From positions 29,890,127 through 29,954,126 of the forward strand of contig CM067298.1 in assembly GCA_034231615.1 (NCBI GenBank): a stretch of DNA of 64,000 bases, given 5' to 3'. Position numbers and translations under genes: made by a program. Shown piece by piece: positions 13,701-28,700 of this stretch. Position 1 is the first letter of the stretch; each line of letters opens with the position of its first letter. The notes beneath the pieces are model-generated. The model saw nothing but the letters and a program-made list of their open reading frames with translations. It was not told the DNA's origin and searched no databases. This DNA is from Meghimatium bilineatum. Lineage: Eukaryota > Mollusca > Gastropoda > Stylommatophora > Philomycidae.

Positions 13701-16700
13701 CTCTGTATTCAAAATCAAATAAAATGATTTTACACATTTTGCACAGGTTATTGTTTTTGGATTTATGTGGAGTGCATACAGTTCAAATCAATTTTTATTT
13801 AATATCTCTTCAGGGATAATAGTCCTTCAAGGATCCCTAACTAAATTAATTAATGCAAAAGAAAAATCAGCTCCACATAAATATGAATGAAAAATCTGAT
13901 AAATAAAGATATATTGTATAAAATACAACATAAGATCAAGTATTGACACTATATTGACTGTTCACTGAATGAATCATTAAGATCTCTCAACTTGATGGTA
14001 CACCGATGAGCTGTTTATTTCTGATGATGTCTACCAACTTATATTCCAGTCTTTCATACATTGACTTCCTTGCCTTATATGGATTTCAGTGGTGTATTAT
14101 CTTTTTTGTGGCCATCTATTTGTCTAATGCTTACTTAACAAAATATTTTTCTGCTAACAAGAACTGTTACATTTGTTTGTCTTTCCATAAAATGCTCTCT
14201 ATTTCAACATAATAAATAATGATTGCAACATATATTGTACATGACATGATATTTAAACTTTTTTTGAATTTTATAACCACCAATTATATGTTTAGTAACC
14301 TTGCCAGTGCTTCATAAACGGTATGATTCACACTATGCTCTAATCTAAAGCTATCTCACTTAGTTGGCACTGTTAGTGTCCACTTACCCTTCTAGATTGG
14401 TGCTTCTCAACATTTGTGAGACAGTAGCCCAGTAAAATCTTTTGTCATAAGACCAGGGTCCAAACAACTTTTAAATACCGGTACTCATAAATAATTTTAC
14501 AATTCAAGAAGAAGCTCTCCCAGTCTGATAGATATGTTGCCAGGCACAGCACCTGGCCATGGCCTGGCAGTTGAGAAACATTGTCTAAATCACAGAAGCC
14601 AGCTATTTTAACATGCAAAATGCATAATTATCATTTAAGGAAACTTGATTTAGGCATAATTTACATTTCTGGCATTATGACAAATATACAGAATGTGTAG
14701 GAAAATTTTAAAAATCTGAGACTTTTAAATACTTACGTCTGTCTTCAAATCACCAGGGAAGAAAGCTCTCTGAAACTTGGTTCTGTTGTACGACACTGTC
14801 AGGTAACTTTCTGAACCAAAGGAACTACTCTTCTATAAATGCAACAATAATAATAATTTTGAAAATATCTTAATCACCATCTAAATACAAAATATATAGT
14901 TGAAACAATTAGACATTCAATAATTTATACTTTCTGTAATAACATCCAGACAATTATTTTATTACTATTGTCTTTAATACTTCTTCGTTCTTTCTCTGAT
15001 AAACAACACGAGAGTTTGTGTGATTTCCGCAGGATAGCTTGAAGTATATTATACTGCAAGTTTCACAGCGGAGCAGCACTATTTTGCACCTTTCAGCTGA
15101 GCACAACAGTTTTCAGCATGCTTTTTATTCAGGTGAGCTTCCCTATCCTGTGACATCCTTCCTATCTGTTGCCAGGTGTTTGGTGTGTATGGACTCTATG
15201 CTATGATGGTTATTCACCCACTGTGCCCTTGGACTGTACAAGTCAAAACATGTCCCTGGGTGGCAGTCTCAAAAGAGGAAGGTCATGGATGGGATGTGCT
15301 GAGGATGTCATACAAAGCGTGTGCAGATTACAGGATATGGCAGCAGGTGCGGAATGGATAGGTTTACCCACAGATTTCGAAACTTGTTTGAGAGTAGTAA
15401 TATCACTTAGCAGGGAATGCAGAGAATGGTGTACCACAGCTGTGGAGAAAGAAGTGCAGGCTTTAATCAGTGAGAATACCAAAGAGGGGGATGTGATTAT
15501 ATACACTGATGGATCTGTAATTATGTATGTTCGCAGTGCTTGGGCCTTTACAGCTAAGTGCGCAGGTAAAACGATCAAGGAGGAAAATGGTGCCTTTGCG
15601 GTCACTACGAGTAGTATGACCATGGAGACTATGGCGGTGACCAAGGCATTTGAGTGGCTACGCACACAGAAGGTAATGCAGGTATGCATCTTGAGTGACT
15701 CTATGAGTATGATTAAGAAGGTACAAGTGGGTCTCGTTCGCGAACAGTGGATTGAGGCCTTGAGAAAGGCGAGCTTGAAAGTGGTTACATTTATTTTCGT
15801 GCCGGGACATGTGGGCGTTCGAGGCAATGAAAGAGCGGATCAACTGGCATCGTACGCGATTGTGGCACAGGGTGGTGGGGCAATGGACCGCGCTGACGTT
15901 TTGAACTCTTTAAGAGATATAACACGCGAAAATTAGACTAATGTGGATGATGATTCCTTTTCAATGGCTAGGATTAAAGATCAGGAATTCTTCTTCTTCT
16001 TCAGCGTTCATTCTCAAACTCCTGCTGGATCTCTCCTGTAGCAGTACTACTAGATCTCCAGCAGGATGCAGTCTAGAGAATGGAAATGCGTTGTGTCACT
16101 GTTTTATTTGCGCGAATGGCCCGACACATCCGTCTTCGGCGGAAAGATCAGGGATTGAAATGCGGTGTTGCTAGAGGTGAACATTTTGGAGGGCGCAGAA
16201 GAATGATGGTCAACCAGCATAGGACCGGTACTGTCAGCAGAAGTGTGATGGCGGATACACTGAAGGAGAGATCGGAGCAACTATGGATGTGTCCAGTTTG
16301 CAGTGATGATGATCCGACGACTAACTGTCATCAGGAATTTAGGCTTGGATCAAAATAAATTTATTGGGCACTGATCCTTTTCTCCAGCAAAAGATGGAGT
16401 TGTAAGGTTATTGGTGCAAATAAAATGGCGACAAAATGCATTTCCATTCACTGGACTACATCTTGCAGAAATCTTGTAGGACCATTGTTCTTCTACAAGA
16501 GTGATGCAGCGGGAGTTTGACAATGACTGCCGAAGAAGAAGAACCTTCTCATCTGTGAGCATGGTTCTGGTATAGGAAACACTCTACAGTAGAGTTATGT
16601 TCGGATCCATTCGTCCTCTTTACCAAAAAATAATTCACCAACATCGTGAACACCTCATCCAAATCTGAACCTATAACACATCTAGGAGCACAGAGGGGGT

Positions 16701-19700
16701 GGGCTATTTGTGCTTTTTTTCCATGAGAAATTCTTCTTGAGAGTAACTAGAAGCTTGCTCTCGAGCTGAACAATGCTTTAGTTACGATTTCCATTAGTGT
16801 TTTCTCCATTCTATTTGCACATGATGCTAAACTCTAGTGTTGTGTTGCCCTTTTATTGTACTCAAACTGTTAGCCTTACTTCCTGGAGACATGCTCACAA
16901 TTTTTGATGTTTGTGATGATATCTACCCATACCAGGACATAGACATTGGCTGATCCACCAATGCATCTGCATTTCAGCTGACCACTGTTCTTGAGTCACT
17001 ATGCTTTGACAGTGCCGCTGTATGTGTTACTGTAGAGGTGTCTGAGATATTGCTTGTCTTATCTGCAGTTAATTATCATTCCATCTTCAGTCTCCACATC
17101 TACAGTCTTGAAAGTGTTGGCCAGGAACACAGCATGATTCATTGTGTTTCTGTTTCCAGGATGCACCACAAGGTGGTCATCTAGGATCTTGGTTATCTAC
17201 TAATTCTGGGCCCACACCAGAGCAATGAGGAACACTTTCCCCCCGTCTTTAATACAAAGTTTTAGATGACAATGTCTTTGGCCAATTCAACATTGATTTA
17301 ATATTATGCTACTGTTCTCCTACTTATTGTACATAAAATTAAATGTCATACATAATGTCTAAATATTATTTATTAAAATATAACAAAATAATGCTTTACT
17401 GTGTAACATTTCCCTGTCAATAGAGGTGAGGAAGACAGTTTTTCAGAACTATACAACACTAACTATAACTTATGGATGAGAGTTTTTTGGACAATAAATA
17501 AACAGGATAGTGGAAAATTTAATTCAACAGAGATATAGTTCTATAGAAGAATGCTGAGAGTATCTTGGGTAGCTAGAAGACTCACAAGGAGATGCCGAAA
17601 GAGTCAAATGTGAAATATGGATTACTTAATAATATAAAAAAAGACAAACTTTATTTTTTGGATACGCTATTGGACAGGGAAGTCTGGATAGTTTCAGCAA
17701 GCAAAATAGAAGGCAAGAGATATCGAGAATGACAGTGTGAGAAAATATTAGAGTCTGACATCGTGGCATGGCAAAGAGCCGACAACTGAGATAAGAGATA
17801 CTTGAAATAGAGAGTTGTGGAGATACATTATAGCCAACTTCAGTCGGCATGACAAGTGATGATTATTAACAAAATAAATCTCAACAATATGTCCATACAA
17901 CATTAAGTAATCAACTTTAGAAGGCTGAAGAAGGTCCAACTGAGATGGGTCAAACATTTGTGTACTTGCTTGATAAACGCATCCCAGCTGATTAAACATC
18001 AGCATGAAACAGCTGATGTATAGAGATCTTAAAGGAAAATAACTGGCCAATGGACAAAAAAAACAAGCTTCAACATCCCATTCTAGGAGGATGTCACTCA
18101 GAATCACCCAGTGTGGTGCAGCAACATCAGCAAAGGTGAGAAGCATCAAATCTCAGAGGCAAAGAGAAAAAAATTCTGCCCAAAATTACATAACAAGAAA
18201 AACACAGATGTCGAATCCGACCATACATGGCCCAAATGTGATAGGGTATTCTACCAAAGCATTTGACTTTTAAGCCATCTTCACACACACCAGAGCGATG
18301 CAACAACACAAGTCTGAAACTGTTGTCATCATCATCTGTGATGGATGGCATAATTCTTAATCAACTTTATGTGTCATTTTCTTCTTCTTCTGTGTCCATT
18401 CTGAGACACATGATGGTGAGCAGAACTTAATGAGTTGTGTCATGGTTTATAGGTCTGCTGTAAAATCTGTTCCTTTCTGTCTTAAAAAAATCATCTTCAA
18501 CATGGCTTTTGAGTCGCTTTGAACAATAGCATGTGACAGACAACTTCACCACCTCAATCTTCCTTATGACATGCATGACATATCAGTGTTGCATATTTTT
18601 TGTACCTTTTGTACTCCAGCAACACACGAGAGGATGTGTAATCAACGTTTCACCTTATCAACTCCACCATATACAATCAATTTGCTGTTATCAGCTCAAT
18701 GATACTGCATCAATATGACAATATATCATCAAGTTGAGTCACAAACTTGATATATTGTCAAATTACTAACACATATTATAACATATTATTAACTTGACAA
18801 TGTCAGTATAAATAACTACCTGCACAAAAATATACTTCTTGTGGACAATTAGACTGTCAGCCATGAACGGCCCAATCTGTTCAAATGTAGCATCTTTGCA
18901 ATCTGGCACAATGCAGGCTTTGTAGTAAGCCTGTGATGGCACTTTAAATTAAAAGAATAAAGAAAATGTTGTCCTAAATATTCATTTATGATCTTAGAAC
19001 TAATACACAGTAGGGTTTTGTTGTTTAGTGGTTTTATATTATGTCCACATAAATTAAGTTTGGTGTTCATCCTGCTTTTGTCAACAAATTTTTTTTAAAT
19101 ATGTATCATCAAAGTGAAATTTATTGTCAATAATTTGTTTAATTATATATATATAATTTCTCCCCTGGGTCCGGCTTCTATTTTTGACACATTGCATTAT
19201 TTTTGTTTTGGCGAGTTTGGAAAATACCTTTTTGTTTTCATAGATTTTGAAATAATTTTTGTACATGTAAATAGAGAAGTGAATATTGCATACAGTTGTG
19301 GTTTTTTGGTGATATGAAGTGTGTGAGAGAGTTGTGAAGTTTAAAATTAGGGGGGAAAAAACATAAAAAATCTAATAAAAGATCGAAAAATAATTAAATA
19401 TTTTATGAGACTATATTTAGTTCTGTGAAAAAATAGGCCACATCTGTCTAACATGAACACATTATTCTATACATGACATGTCACAATTGTGCTTGCTTAT
19501 GTGGCTTAGAAGTTAATGAGAAAATCTCCCAATCTTAATTCATCTGAACTATCTCTGGGTTCATGTTAAAATAAAACAGAGCCATTACATAACAAAGCTA
19601 TTGAATATGTGAGCGGTGAATAAAAATCAACAATGGTTGACAGAAAGAAATATCATATACAGGATATTTTTTTCCATTCATTCTCTCTTATAGCAGGACA

Positions 19701-22700
19701 ATGGTCATACTAGATTTTCAGCAGGATGTACTTTCAGAGAATGGAAATGAGCTGTGTCGCGATTTTATTTGAGCCAATGGTCCAACACATTTTACTTTAG
19801 CATCGGTAACTAATACATTCAGTGTTTTCTACTACTTCCACTGAACATCTCTAACCATATTCCTGGTAAAGTAAGTCAGCCGCATGAGAGAATTGCTTTT
19901 AGTACTTACACGCTGGTCACAAAACTCAAAACTAACCATGAACACACATGCTTGACCTGTTTTCCACTGTCTTGCATAATTATCGACTTAGCCACAGATG
20001 CCTACTGCTTGTTTTATTATATTTTTAATAATACTATAACCATAATAATGTAACCATTTAATTTAAAAAATCTCATGTAATATAAATATCATACTTCCTG
20101 CTTCAATTTCCATGTGAACAATATCAGTGTTTGAGTCAATGTCTTTAACTCCCCTATAATAGTGGAAAGAAAACAGAAACAATTTTAAATCATCAACTTA
20201 AGGAACAATTGCAGTTTTAACAAAGAAGAAAATAAAACTTTTTATAGAATGTCAGCAATTAAGACATACCATTGCTGCTCTACCCAAGTAAGAGTAAAAT
20301 TAGTATGCATAGAAAATTTAGCTGATTACTCTAACTATATTTTAGACATCATCTTCAGTCACAAAAGATAATGGTTAGGACTGCAGTGAAGCTGTATACC
20401 ACTAGGAGGGAACAGACAACATGAATTATTAAGTTTATAGCTCATAAAACAGACTAAAACACACACACAACTACAGTTAACAGTTACCAATTTTTCTACA
20501 CACAGGTCTTTATAAAAAGAAATACAAGTCAAACTGATGACAAACAATAAATCTAATATGATCAATACACTAGATATTTAATGACAAGAACCACATAAGT
20601 AATGATGTACTGTGGAGAAACCAATATTAAAAACTGGAGGAATTAAAATGAAACATTCTGCTGAAGACGGATGTGTTGGACTATTAGTGCAAATAAAATT
20701 GCAACACAATGCATTTTCTTTCTCTGGGCAGGATCCTGCTGGAAATCTAGTAGGACCATTGTATACAAGAGATCCAGCTAAAGTTTGAGAATGAACACTG
20801 AAAAATAAAACAAATATAAATTTTGTAGGTCATAGGGACAGAGGGGTACCAATCAAAAATATTATATGTGCAGGTGCAATCAGTTTTCATTCCATCTTAG
20901 TCTACAAAGCCCAGACTCAATCCCTAAAGCATTAGCCGAAGTTTCACATGGGCTTACCTGTTATTGGGATGCACCATAGGGAAGTACTTTTAGAGTTTTG
21001 GCTATCTGCTAGCAATGAGAGGTGCAAAAAACTTTGCATTCCATTTTTTTAATGTAATTCAGAGGTACATATATCACATCTTAATAGTCACATCGATTCA
21101 CAAAACAAATCTTTAAAAGGTATTGAAATATCATTTGCAACATGTATGAAGCAAGAAACTTTAAGGACACTATCTCTCTATAGCAAAGTTGTATGCTCAA
21201 GCTCTGCAGAAAAAGTAGATGTCTCACATCAGGGCTGAATATATGACCTAGCAAGAAGGTAGGGAGGAGGTTGTGTTGCCATTATGAAAAAAGCTTTATT
21301 TTAGAGAACTTTTCTTAGGAAAGCTATTATTACTTCATCGTATGTTGTACGTAGTGAGTGTTAAATATTATGTTCTGTTTCGATGTTGTATGTAGTGAGT
21401 GTTATATAGGATGATGTGTTTTTAAACAATTCTTTGATTCCAATTTTCTTGTATAAATATTTAGCTCTTTACGCTAATTAAAACAGCTTTAAAATAGTGA
21501 ATGCCAAAATATAAGACACTAACTTTTAAAAAAACACACAAAAACTGTCATATTGTATTTTCCCCGTTAGAGAGTTACAGGGAGTATTTAGGTGGCTTGT
21601 GTGATATAGGCTGCATGCCCTTGCTGTTGCCACGTCATGTTCAGTGTGAGTTTAACAATTTTTTTTATTTACTGACAGAAAAAAACCCCAGTCCTCACCA
21701 ATGATCAACTCTGGATTTCACAGGTGTGAGACCAATGTTGTAACCTCTCATCCATGCACCATACTAACTTGACAACAATAAATGACTCCTGCAGACTAGC
21801 AGGATTTAGTCATAATAACAGAATGTGCTCTGTCATGGTTTATAGCTTTGCTGCAATATCTGTGCCTTCCATCTGGCTTCAGTACAGCATCTGGATCACT
21901 TTGAAGACTGGGACTCTATGGGATGGGACCGCCAACCCCCCAAACCTCTTAGTTGTCTTCTACAATGTGCCTGGCAGATAGGAGTGTTGTTATTCTGTGC
22001 TCCTTTCTGTGACACAATGTAGCATTTCATAAATTAATAATAATAATAATAAGGTATGAATATATATTGGTAAAACACACAGACTAACCAGTAAAAATTT
22101 GGCAGAACATTATCTAATAGTAGCTTCCAGTGTTCAGCAAAGTCTGTTGATACGTACAACTGCAACAATATTATGTTATAATTTGAAGATATATTTTGTA
22201 TATTCTTGAGCATACATTGTCTATGATTAATTTGTCTAGTTTTCTAGATGTATTAAAACAAAGAAATTAAATACTGACTAATTTCTTAGTTCACATTATT
22301 TACTTGTGAGCATGATGTTTTGACAATATGCATAGATTATCTTTACCATGTGAAGGATTTGTTATTTTGTTTTTAAACTCTGCAGATCTATTCTGTTACG
22401 TACTTATCTGATCTCCGGGGTTGCAAGGTCTTTTTTTTTCTTCCTGGTGGTGGTAGGTGTGTGTCTTCTTTAGCTGTGTTGTGTTTGTATAAAGGGTGTT
22501 GGTTATGGAAGGGTTTGATGGTAACAGTTGTTTTCATAGGTCTTGTAATGCAGGGCATTCAATAAGGTGGTGTTTTACTGTTTCATTCTCTAGTCTGTTG
22601 CAGTATGGTGTATGATCTGCGGTAATACTTTGTAGATGTTTGCAGCCTAAATATACTGGTTTGATCTTTGTGGTGTAATCTATTTATGCTGTTGTGTGGA

Positions 22701-25700
22701 TTTGGTTGCATTGTTCTAATCTGTTTAACCAGGTGTTTTCTAAAGTAAATTCTGGAAAATATGACCAAAAAAACGCTGTTAAAGATAACAAATAATTAAT
22801 TAACGCTCACACATGATCCACATTTACATTATTTCTCAACAAAAATATCTCAATAGGTTTAGAGAATTGATTTCATTACACTCAGGTTTCTGTGTATGTA
22901 CTCCACCCCTCTCAACAAAGCAGCATGCCGCCTGTAAAGTGTACCATTCATAACACGTAACTCTGAAGCTTAAAGTGATAATCTCAAGGTACCTCAGAAA
23001 ATGCACTTGTAAACAAGACATAACAGCCTGTATTGAACATATGATGTATTAATGTATTAACCTTTAGCACTCTGCACCAAAATTGTATTATTTTCCTCTG
23101 ATGCTGCATTCATTTTTGACTCTACATGTTATTTATGAAAGTTATTTGGAAAGTGCAATCACTTTTTTGTTATTGGAGACTTTTTGTATGTTTTTATGGA
23201 AATAAAGTAATCATTATTGAATGTATTGATGTAAGTTTTGTTGGTGTATGTGTGATATGAGATATGTGAAAAAATGGTGAAGATTATAAGTATTTGATAA
23301 AAATGTATGCTACCATAAGTGACTCACCTATTCTTGTTCGATATGCTCTAATCTTGATATAGGCTTAACCTTTAGCAAGCTGTGTTTACAAATCAAAAAA
23401 CTTCCCCCTGAATTCTTTTTTGAGAATTTGTGTTATTGATTGTGGCTGTTTTAAAAATTCAATAACTTTTTTGTTGTTAGAGATAATTAATTAATATTTG
23501 TACATATAAATAAAGAATTCAATACTGCATATATATTGGTGTATTTTTTTTAACGTGTGTGTGTGATACCAGAAAGTAGTAAAGATGATTTTTCACCAAA
23601 AAATAAAGAAATTATAACAGATAAAAGGAAAAAAAATTATTAACAAAATTACTTATCTATGGTTTTTATATTTTCTGAAGTGGGAACCCTGTAAAATAAA
23701 CCTTTCAAATAGTATTTATGTGGTTTCATTGTCAAATCATCATAATGTCACTGGTAAGAATGAATAAACCTCATAGATTTGCCATAAATCGTTATATGAA
23801 AGATAGACCTAGTCATTTTTTATCGCTCCAACACAATCGATATTCACCATCTAAATCATGAAAGCAGCGTGATCAATACTATATTCTATTATAAAAATCA
23901 ACTTACCTCTCAAAACACGTCTAACGGTATCAGCTAGGCCTATATGTCCAACAATTTAATCAAAGTCGCTACGCCAATCATGGCTATATGCCGTAGGGAC
24001 ATGCGAATTTTCAACTTTTTCATCTTTCAAAATGTCCATATCCATGCTTCCGAAAGACTCATTGTCACTAAAATTACCTCTATCTAAAGTGGAAATGAAT
24101 AGGCTTCATCTGCGCATGTCCCAGTTTATGTGCATTACCAAATAAGGCTGTGCTACGTCATATAAACATGCCTTGTTTATAGGTGGCCCAGGACACCTTT
24201 CGTCAAAACTAAGTTAGTACTGGAGGGGATCCGTACCACCCTTAGCTTGCTAAAGGTTAATGCAACTAAATGTCTAGGCCTATTCTATTTCTGATGTCAT
24301 TTCATAATGAAACTAACGTGTTAATAGTGTCATCTATGAAAATAAACAAAACATGTTGATTTTACTGATGTTATCAGCTAGGCCTAATGATACTACAACT
24401 TTGATATATAAAACCAAGAAATACTTTGTCATCGAAATCTAAACAACATTCCTAAAATGGCTGTCATTTCGAACAATTTTGATGAATTGCAGACAATACT
24501 CACTAAAACTCGATATTTTGCTTTGCAAACACAAACCGGAATGGAAGTTGAATGTTGTCTACATTCAATTCCTTTGTTACTTTGATGAATAACGTTAGTT
24601 TACAATTGTGATTTCCTTGTTCAAAGAGGTGCATAACAATACAGCACAAAGTACATTGAGCCTGTAAACAGCGTGCTAAATGTTACTCATAATTAAACAT
24701 CTCCACTATGCCAGGGAGATCCCCTATTTCTCAACATAATCACCATTGACTTCCAATATATTTTTGGTACTATCACCAGATTCATTATTCCAGTGTCAAA
24801 GTCACCAATGTCTTGAACCATTCTTTTACATTAGTTCTCACAAACTCCTGACAATTAGTAGGATGTAGTCTGGAGAGCACAATGCATTGAGTCAAAATTG
24901 TATTCACATTGAAGAAGTTAAGAAGATCTCATCTCAATCCATGATTATTCTCAAACTCCTGTTAAGTAGCAGTATGCATTCTGGAGAATGAAATGTGTTA
25001 GGTCAGTTTTATAGCTTTGGTAAAAAAAAATATGCTTTTTTGTCAGACACAATCAGACTAGAGCAAAATATTCTGATCATAGAATAGGCAAATCCCACAT
25101 TGATTTCACCTTACTAGCCCCATGCAACAAAGGAAAGCCACAGTATTACTATTTTTTGCCAATATTTCAGCTTCCATCAATCCACATATGTTCTAGAATC
25201 TATCGTGTAAAAATTAGAAGAAAACAAAAACTATGGAATTTTTCTTCTTCTTCAGCATTCATTCTCAAACTCCCGCTGTATCCCTCTTGTAGCAGGACAA
25301 TGATCGTACTAGATTTCCAGCAGGATGTAGTCCAGAGAACAAAATTGTGTTGCTGAATTTTTATGCTTTATGGCCCGACACATCCATCTTCTGTGGTACT
25401 ATGGAATTAATAAATGTTAAAGAAAAAATACTTTAAATGGAACCGTCTGGACAAGTTAAGAAAGTTGTACGGGATTGGAAAATAATTTTCTAATGAGAAC
25501 TAATCAAGTTACCAACATTTGTGCTATTTATTATTTGATATTGAGACACCTGATCTCATACCTTTCTTTGATTCAGACTGTACAGCAAAATCTTATTTTC
25601 ATCTGTAGGGTGGGGCAACAGTACATCTGGTTCAACTGGGACAGGTATAATATTCCAGGTGTCCAGTTCATCCTTAGTCGCATATACTTTATTGGCTGTC

Positions 25701-28700
25701 ACATCCGTAAACAGCAACTGAATGTAGAAAGAATGAATTGTGATTATACTGAAATTATAAAATTACATATAATAGACTAGCTTCAAAAGCACAGGTGGTC
25801 AGGACAGATAATGGACAAAGGATAAATTTTGAATTCCCTATGTATGCATATTTTTGGTGAGGACACAGAGGTGGACAAGATCATTATTAAGATATTGAAA
25901 TATGCTCTGGGAGAAACAAGTGAGACAATTCAGTGGTAGGACATGGAAGATATACAATCAATAGGATATGAGAATTATCAGCATACATATGCTTCACCAA
26001 GTGCTGAAAAAGTTGGTGAACTCCTATGTGAATGTTTGGAGTGTTGAACCACTGGTTCAGAAAATAACTAATTACTCTATCTATTGTTTTTTCTCTGTTT
26101 CGGCTGTGAGGCATCGCAGAATTGAATGACGATCAGTTTCTCTGACTATTGCATGTTTGGTCGCTTGATATACAGTAATACTGTGCCATGTTAGAATGGT
26201 GGTAACTCCTTCAATTCACCTTCTTGTGTCACGGACTCCACAGTCACATGTATACAAAGTTCAAGATTGGCAACACGGCCATGTGTACATTTGGACAGGC
26301 AGCACAGAGTGCCAAACATATACTTCAAGAGTGTTCTGAGAATGAAACGCTAAGGCAAACTTACTGGCCAGAGGAAACAACACTGGAATCAAAGCTCTAT
26401 GGGCCACTGTATAAATACAAAAGACAGTGAGTTTTATTCAGGAGACAGAATTACAGATATAGACATGTTTTAAGTGAATAAAAGAAGAAGAAGAAGAAAA
26501 TTACAAGTATAATGTAGTTATTCGCTCAGTCGTCACTTGAGGAATATTTTATTTCATATTATTTGTTATTTAAAAGTGAATTGCTAACAACTGAAATGTG
26601 CAAAAAATGCCTTGTGTATTTTCTATTGTGTATGAATATTCTTGGAGGGGAGTCGGAGTTTAGATGTCACTGTTGCCGTCATGATATTCGCTAAGGGCAA
26701 ACAAGGCAGTGACAGATAACAACCCATATAAGTGGTAGTTCTGCAACTGATCAGAGCGGGGCAACCACTTGTCCTGACATAAAGTATTGTCAACGGTAGC
26801 AGATATAAATGGATACATTCTCCATATGGATGTGGAAAGCAACTGGAAACTACCACATTATTCTTCAAGGAGGAAGGCTTGGCAACACACAAAAGTAGGC
26901 CTACGTTTGAGATAGAGAGCTGTGGAGCCGGCATGGCACCTGATGATAACGTAGCATACTGGTTTACCTGGTAGGCCACTGGAAAGAATCGTAGATCTTC
27001 ATCAGATCTGCTAAAAGTGTTATGATGGATCATAAATCAAACCACAAACACAGCTCATATGCACTAAACTAATAAATTACAAAGTCAAACCTTTTTTTCA
27101 TTCTGTGTAAAAGTATAGAAGTAGGAAATTTTAGCTCCTTTCTCCAGTATTTTTTCACTAAAACTAGTGCCATAATTATCAGACCTGTAAGAAACAAATA
27201 TATGCACATTCTTAGTCTTTATGTCATGAGTTCAAGGAAGATATAGCTCCTTCTTCTTTTGTTCACCTGGAATGTACTTATATCTGAAGTTTTGTCTCTT
27301 TTATCTTCTTCTTCTCGTTCGCAGTTTAACATTTCTACACTGCACGCATTTGTTGTGACGACATATTATCTAGTCGTGGTGTGTGATACCATGTTTGTTG
27401 GTGCACCTTTTGGCCTGGTATCCAATTTCCTCACCAGTGCTTGCTTAGGCAAGACTGTGGTCCTTACTCAATGTCAGGGATAGCCGGACCAATCTTAATT
27501 TCCAGCCTCTGTTGGCTGGACAAAGCCCCATCTCTGTTGGCTGAACTAAGTCACATCGTGTCTCGCCAAAAATTGAACATTGTATGCATGTGGCTGCGGA
27601 ATTGTGTCCTGTTCTGAGACACTGAATAATCACTTATTCTGATCTGCTAATAATTTATTAGTTATCTTCTGTTCGCCTTTCTAATTGCTTTGATAATCTG
27701 TTTCGTTTGATGGTATGTTATTGGTACATATGGTTGATCAACAACATCCTCCTTAGCCAAAGAATCTGCTTTCTCATTTCAAGGTATTCAACAATGCGAT
27801 GGTATCCATTGCATAGCTAACTTTATGCTGATTGCTTAGTTCAGTCAGCAGTATTTACAGGTCTGGTAGTTTTCTGAACTGGAGCACTTGGAGTACTGAT
27901 CTTGCATGTGTCAGGAATACTACAGGGTGTGACTAAGATTGACACTCAGCAGTTTTTCCAGTTGCCACCTTTATTGCCTATATTTCTGCACTGCAATTAT
28001 GGCATAATTTTCCTCTTGATATTTTGTATCCCTGGCATTGTTTGAGTACTATATATACATTCATTCTCTATTTTTCACTGCATTCTCTGCTGACTAGTAT
28101 CTCCTAATGTAAGAAAAAAAGGCAGCATACATTTTATAAACAAGACATATGAAGCAAATTAAAGGAAATTATGTTTCCATGAAACAGAGTGTTATCAATG
28201 CATATGTAAATTAAAGTGCTAGGTTGTTATATTGAAGTAACTTTTCTTTATGGATATGAAGCATGGATTGTAAGAAAAAAAAAGTTAAAAGTGAACTGAC
28301 GTCTACTGAGATGTGGTTTTTGATAAGAATGATGAAATATCATGTACAGCTAAGAAAACTAATGTAGACATCCTCAGAGAAGATGGAGTAAGAAGACAAA
28401 TTACAGCAAAAATTTTAATCAGATGGTCAAGATTTTTAGATAAGATGTAATGAGCAAAACTTGAATATTTAGTAACCACTGAAAAGATCAAAAGGGGAAG
28501 AGATGTAGGAAGATAAAGATTGTTTGTTTATTTGTCTTTAATCCCAGGAATTGCAAGCAACTTGCTCTTACTACCTATGTGCGGTGGGATGGTTTCTTTG
28601 AGTTTTCTATCATACCCAGGAGACTTCAGCTTTGGACTTAATGAAGACGTCTTCCACTCAGAGGGGGTATATGTCACAAAACGAGCTGATAGTTTGCCTG

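Noticed and set aside
15243..15827. 194-codon minus-strand frame
   Set aside because: Antisense shadow of the RNase H domain, whose plus-strand motifs are unmistakable.
26623..27033. 136-codon minus-strand frame overlapping the receptor intron
   Set aside because: No domain and a repeat-like surrounding. Ends just before receptor exon 3 without usable splice sites.
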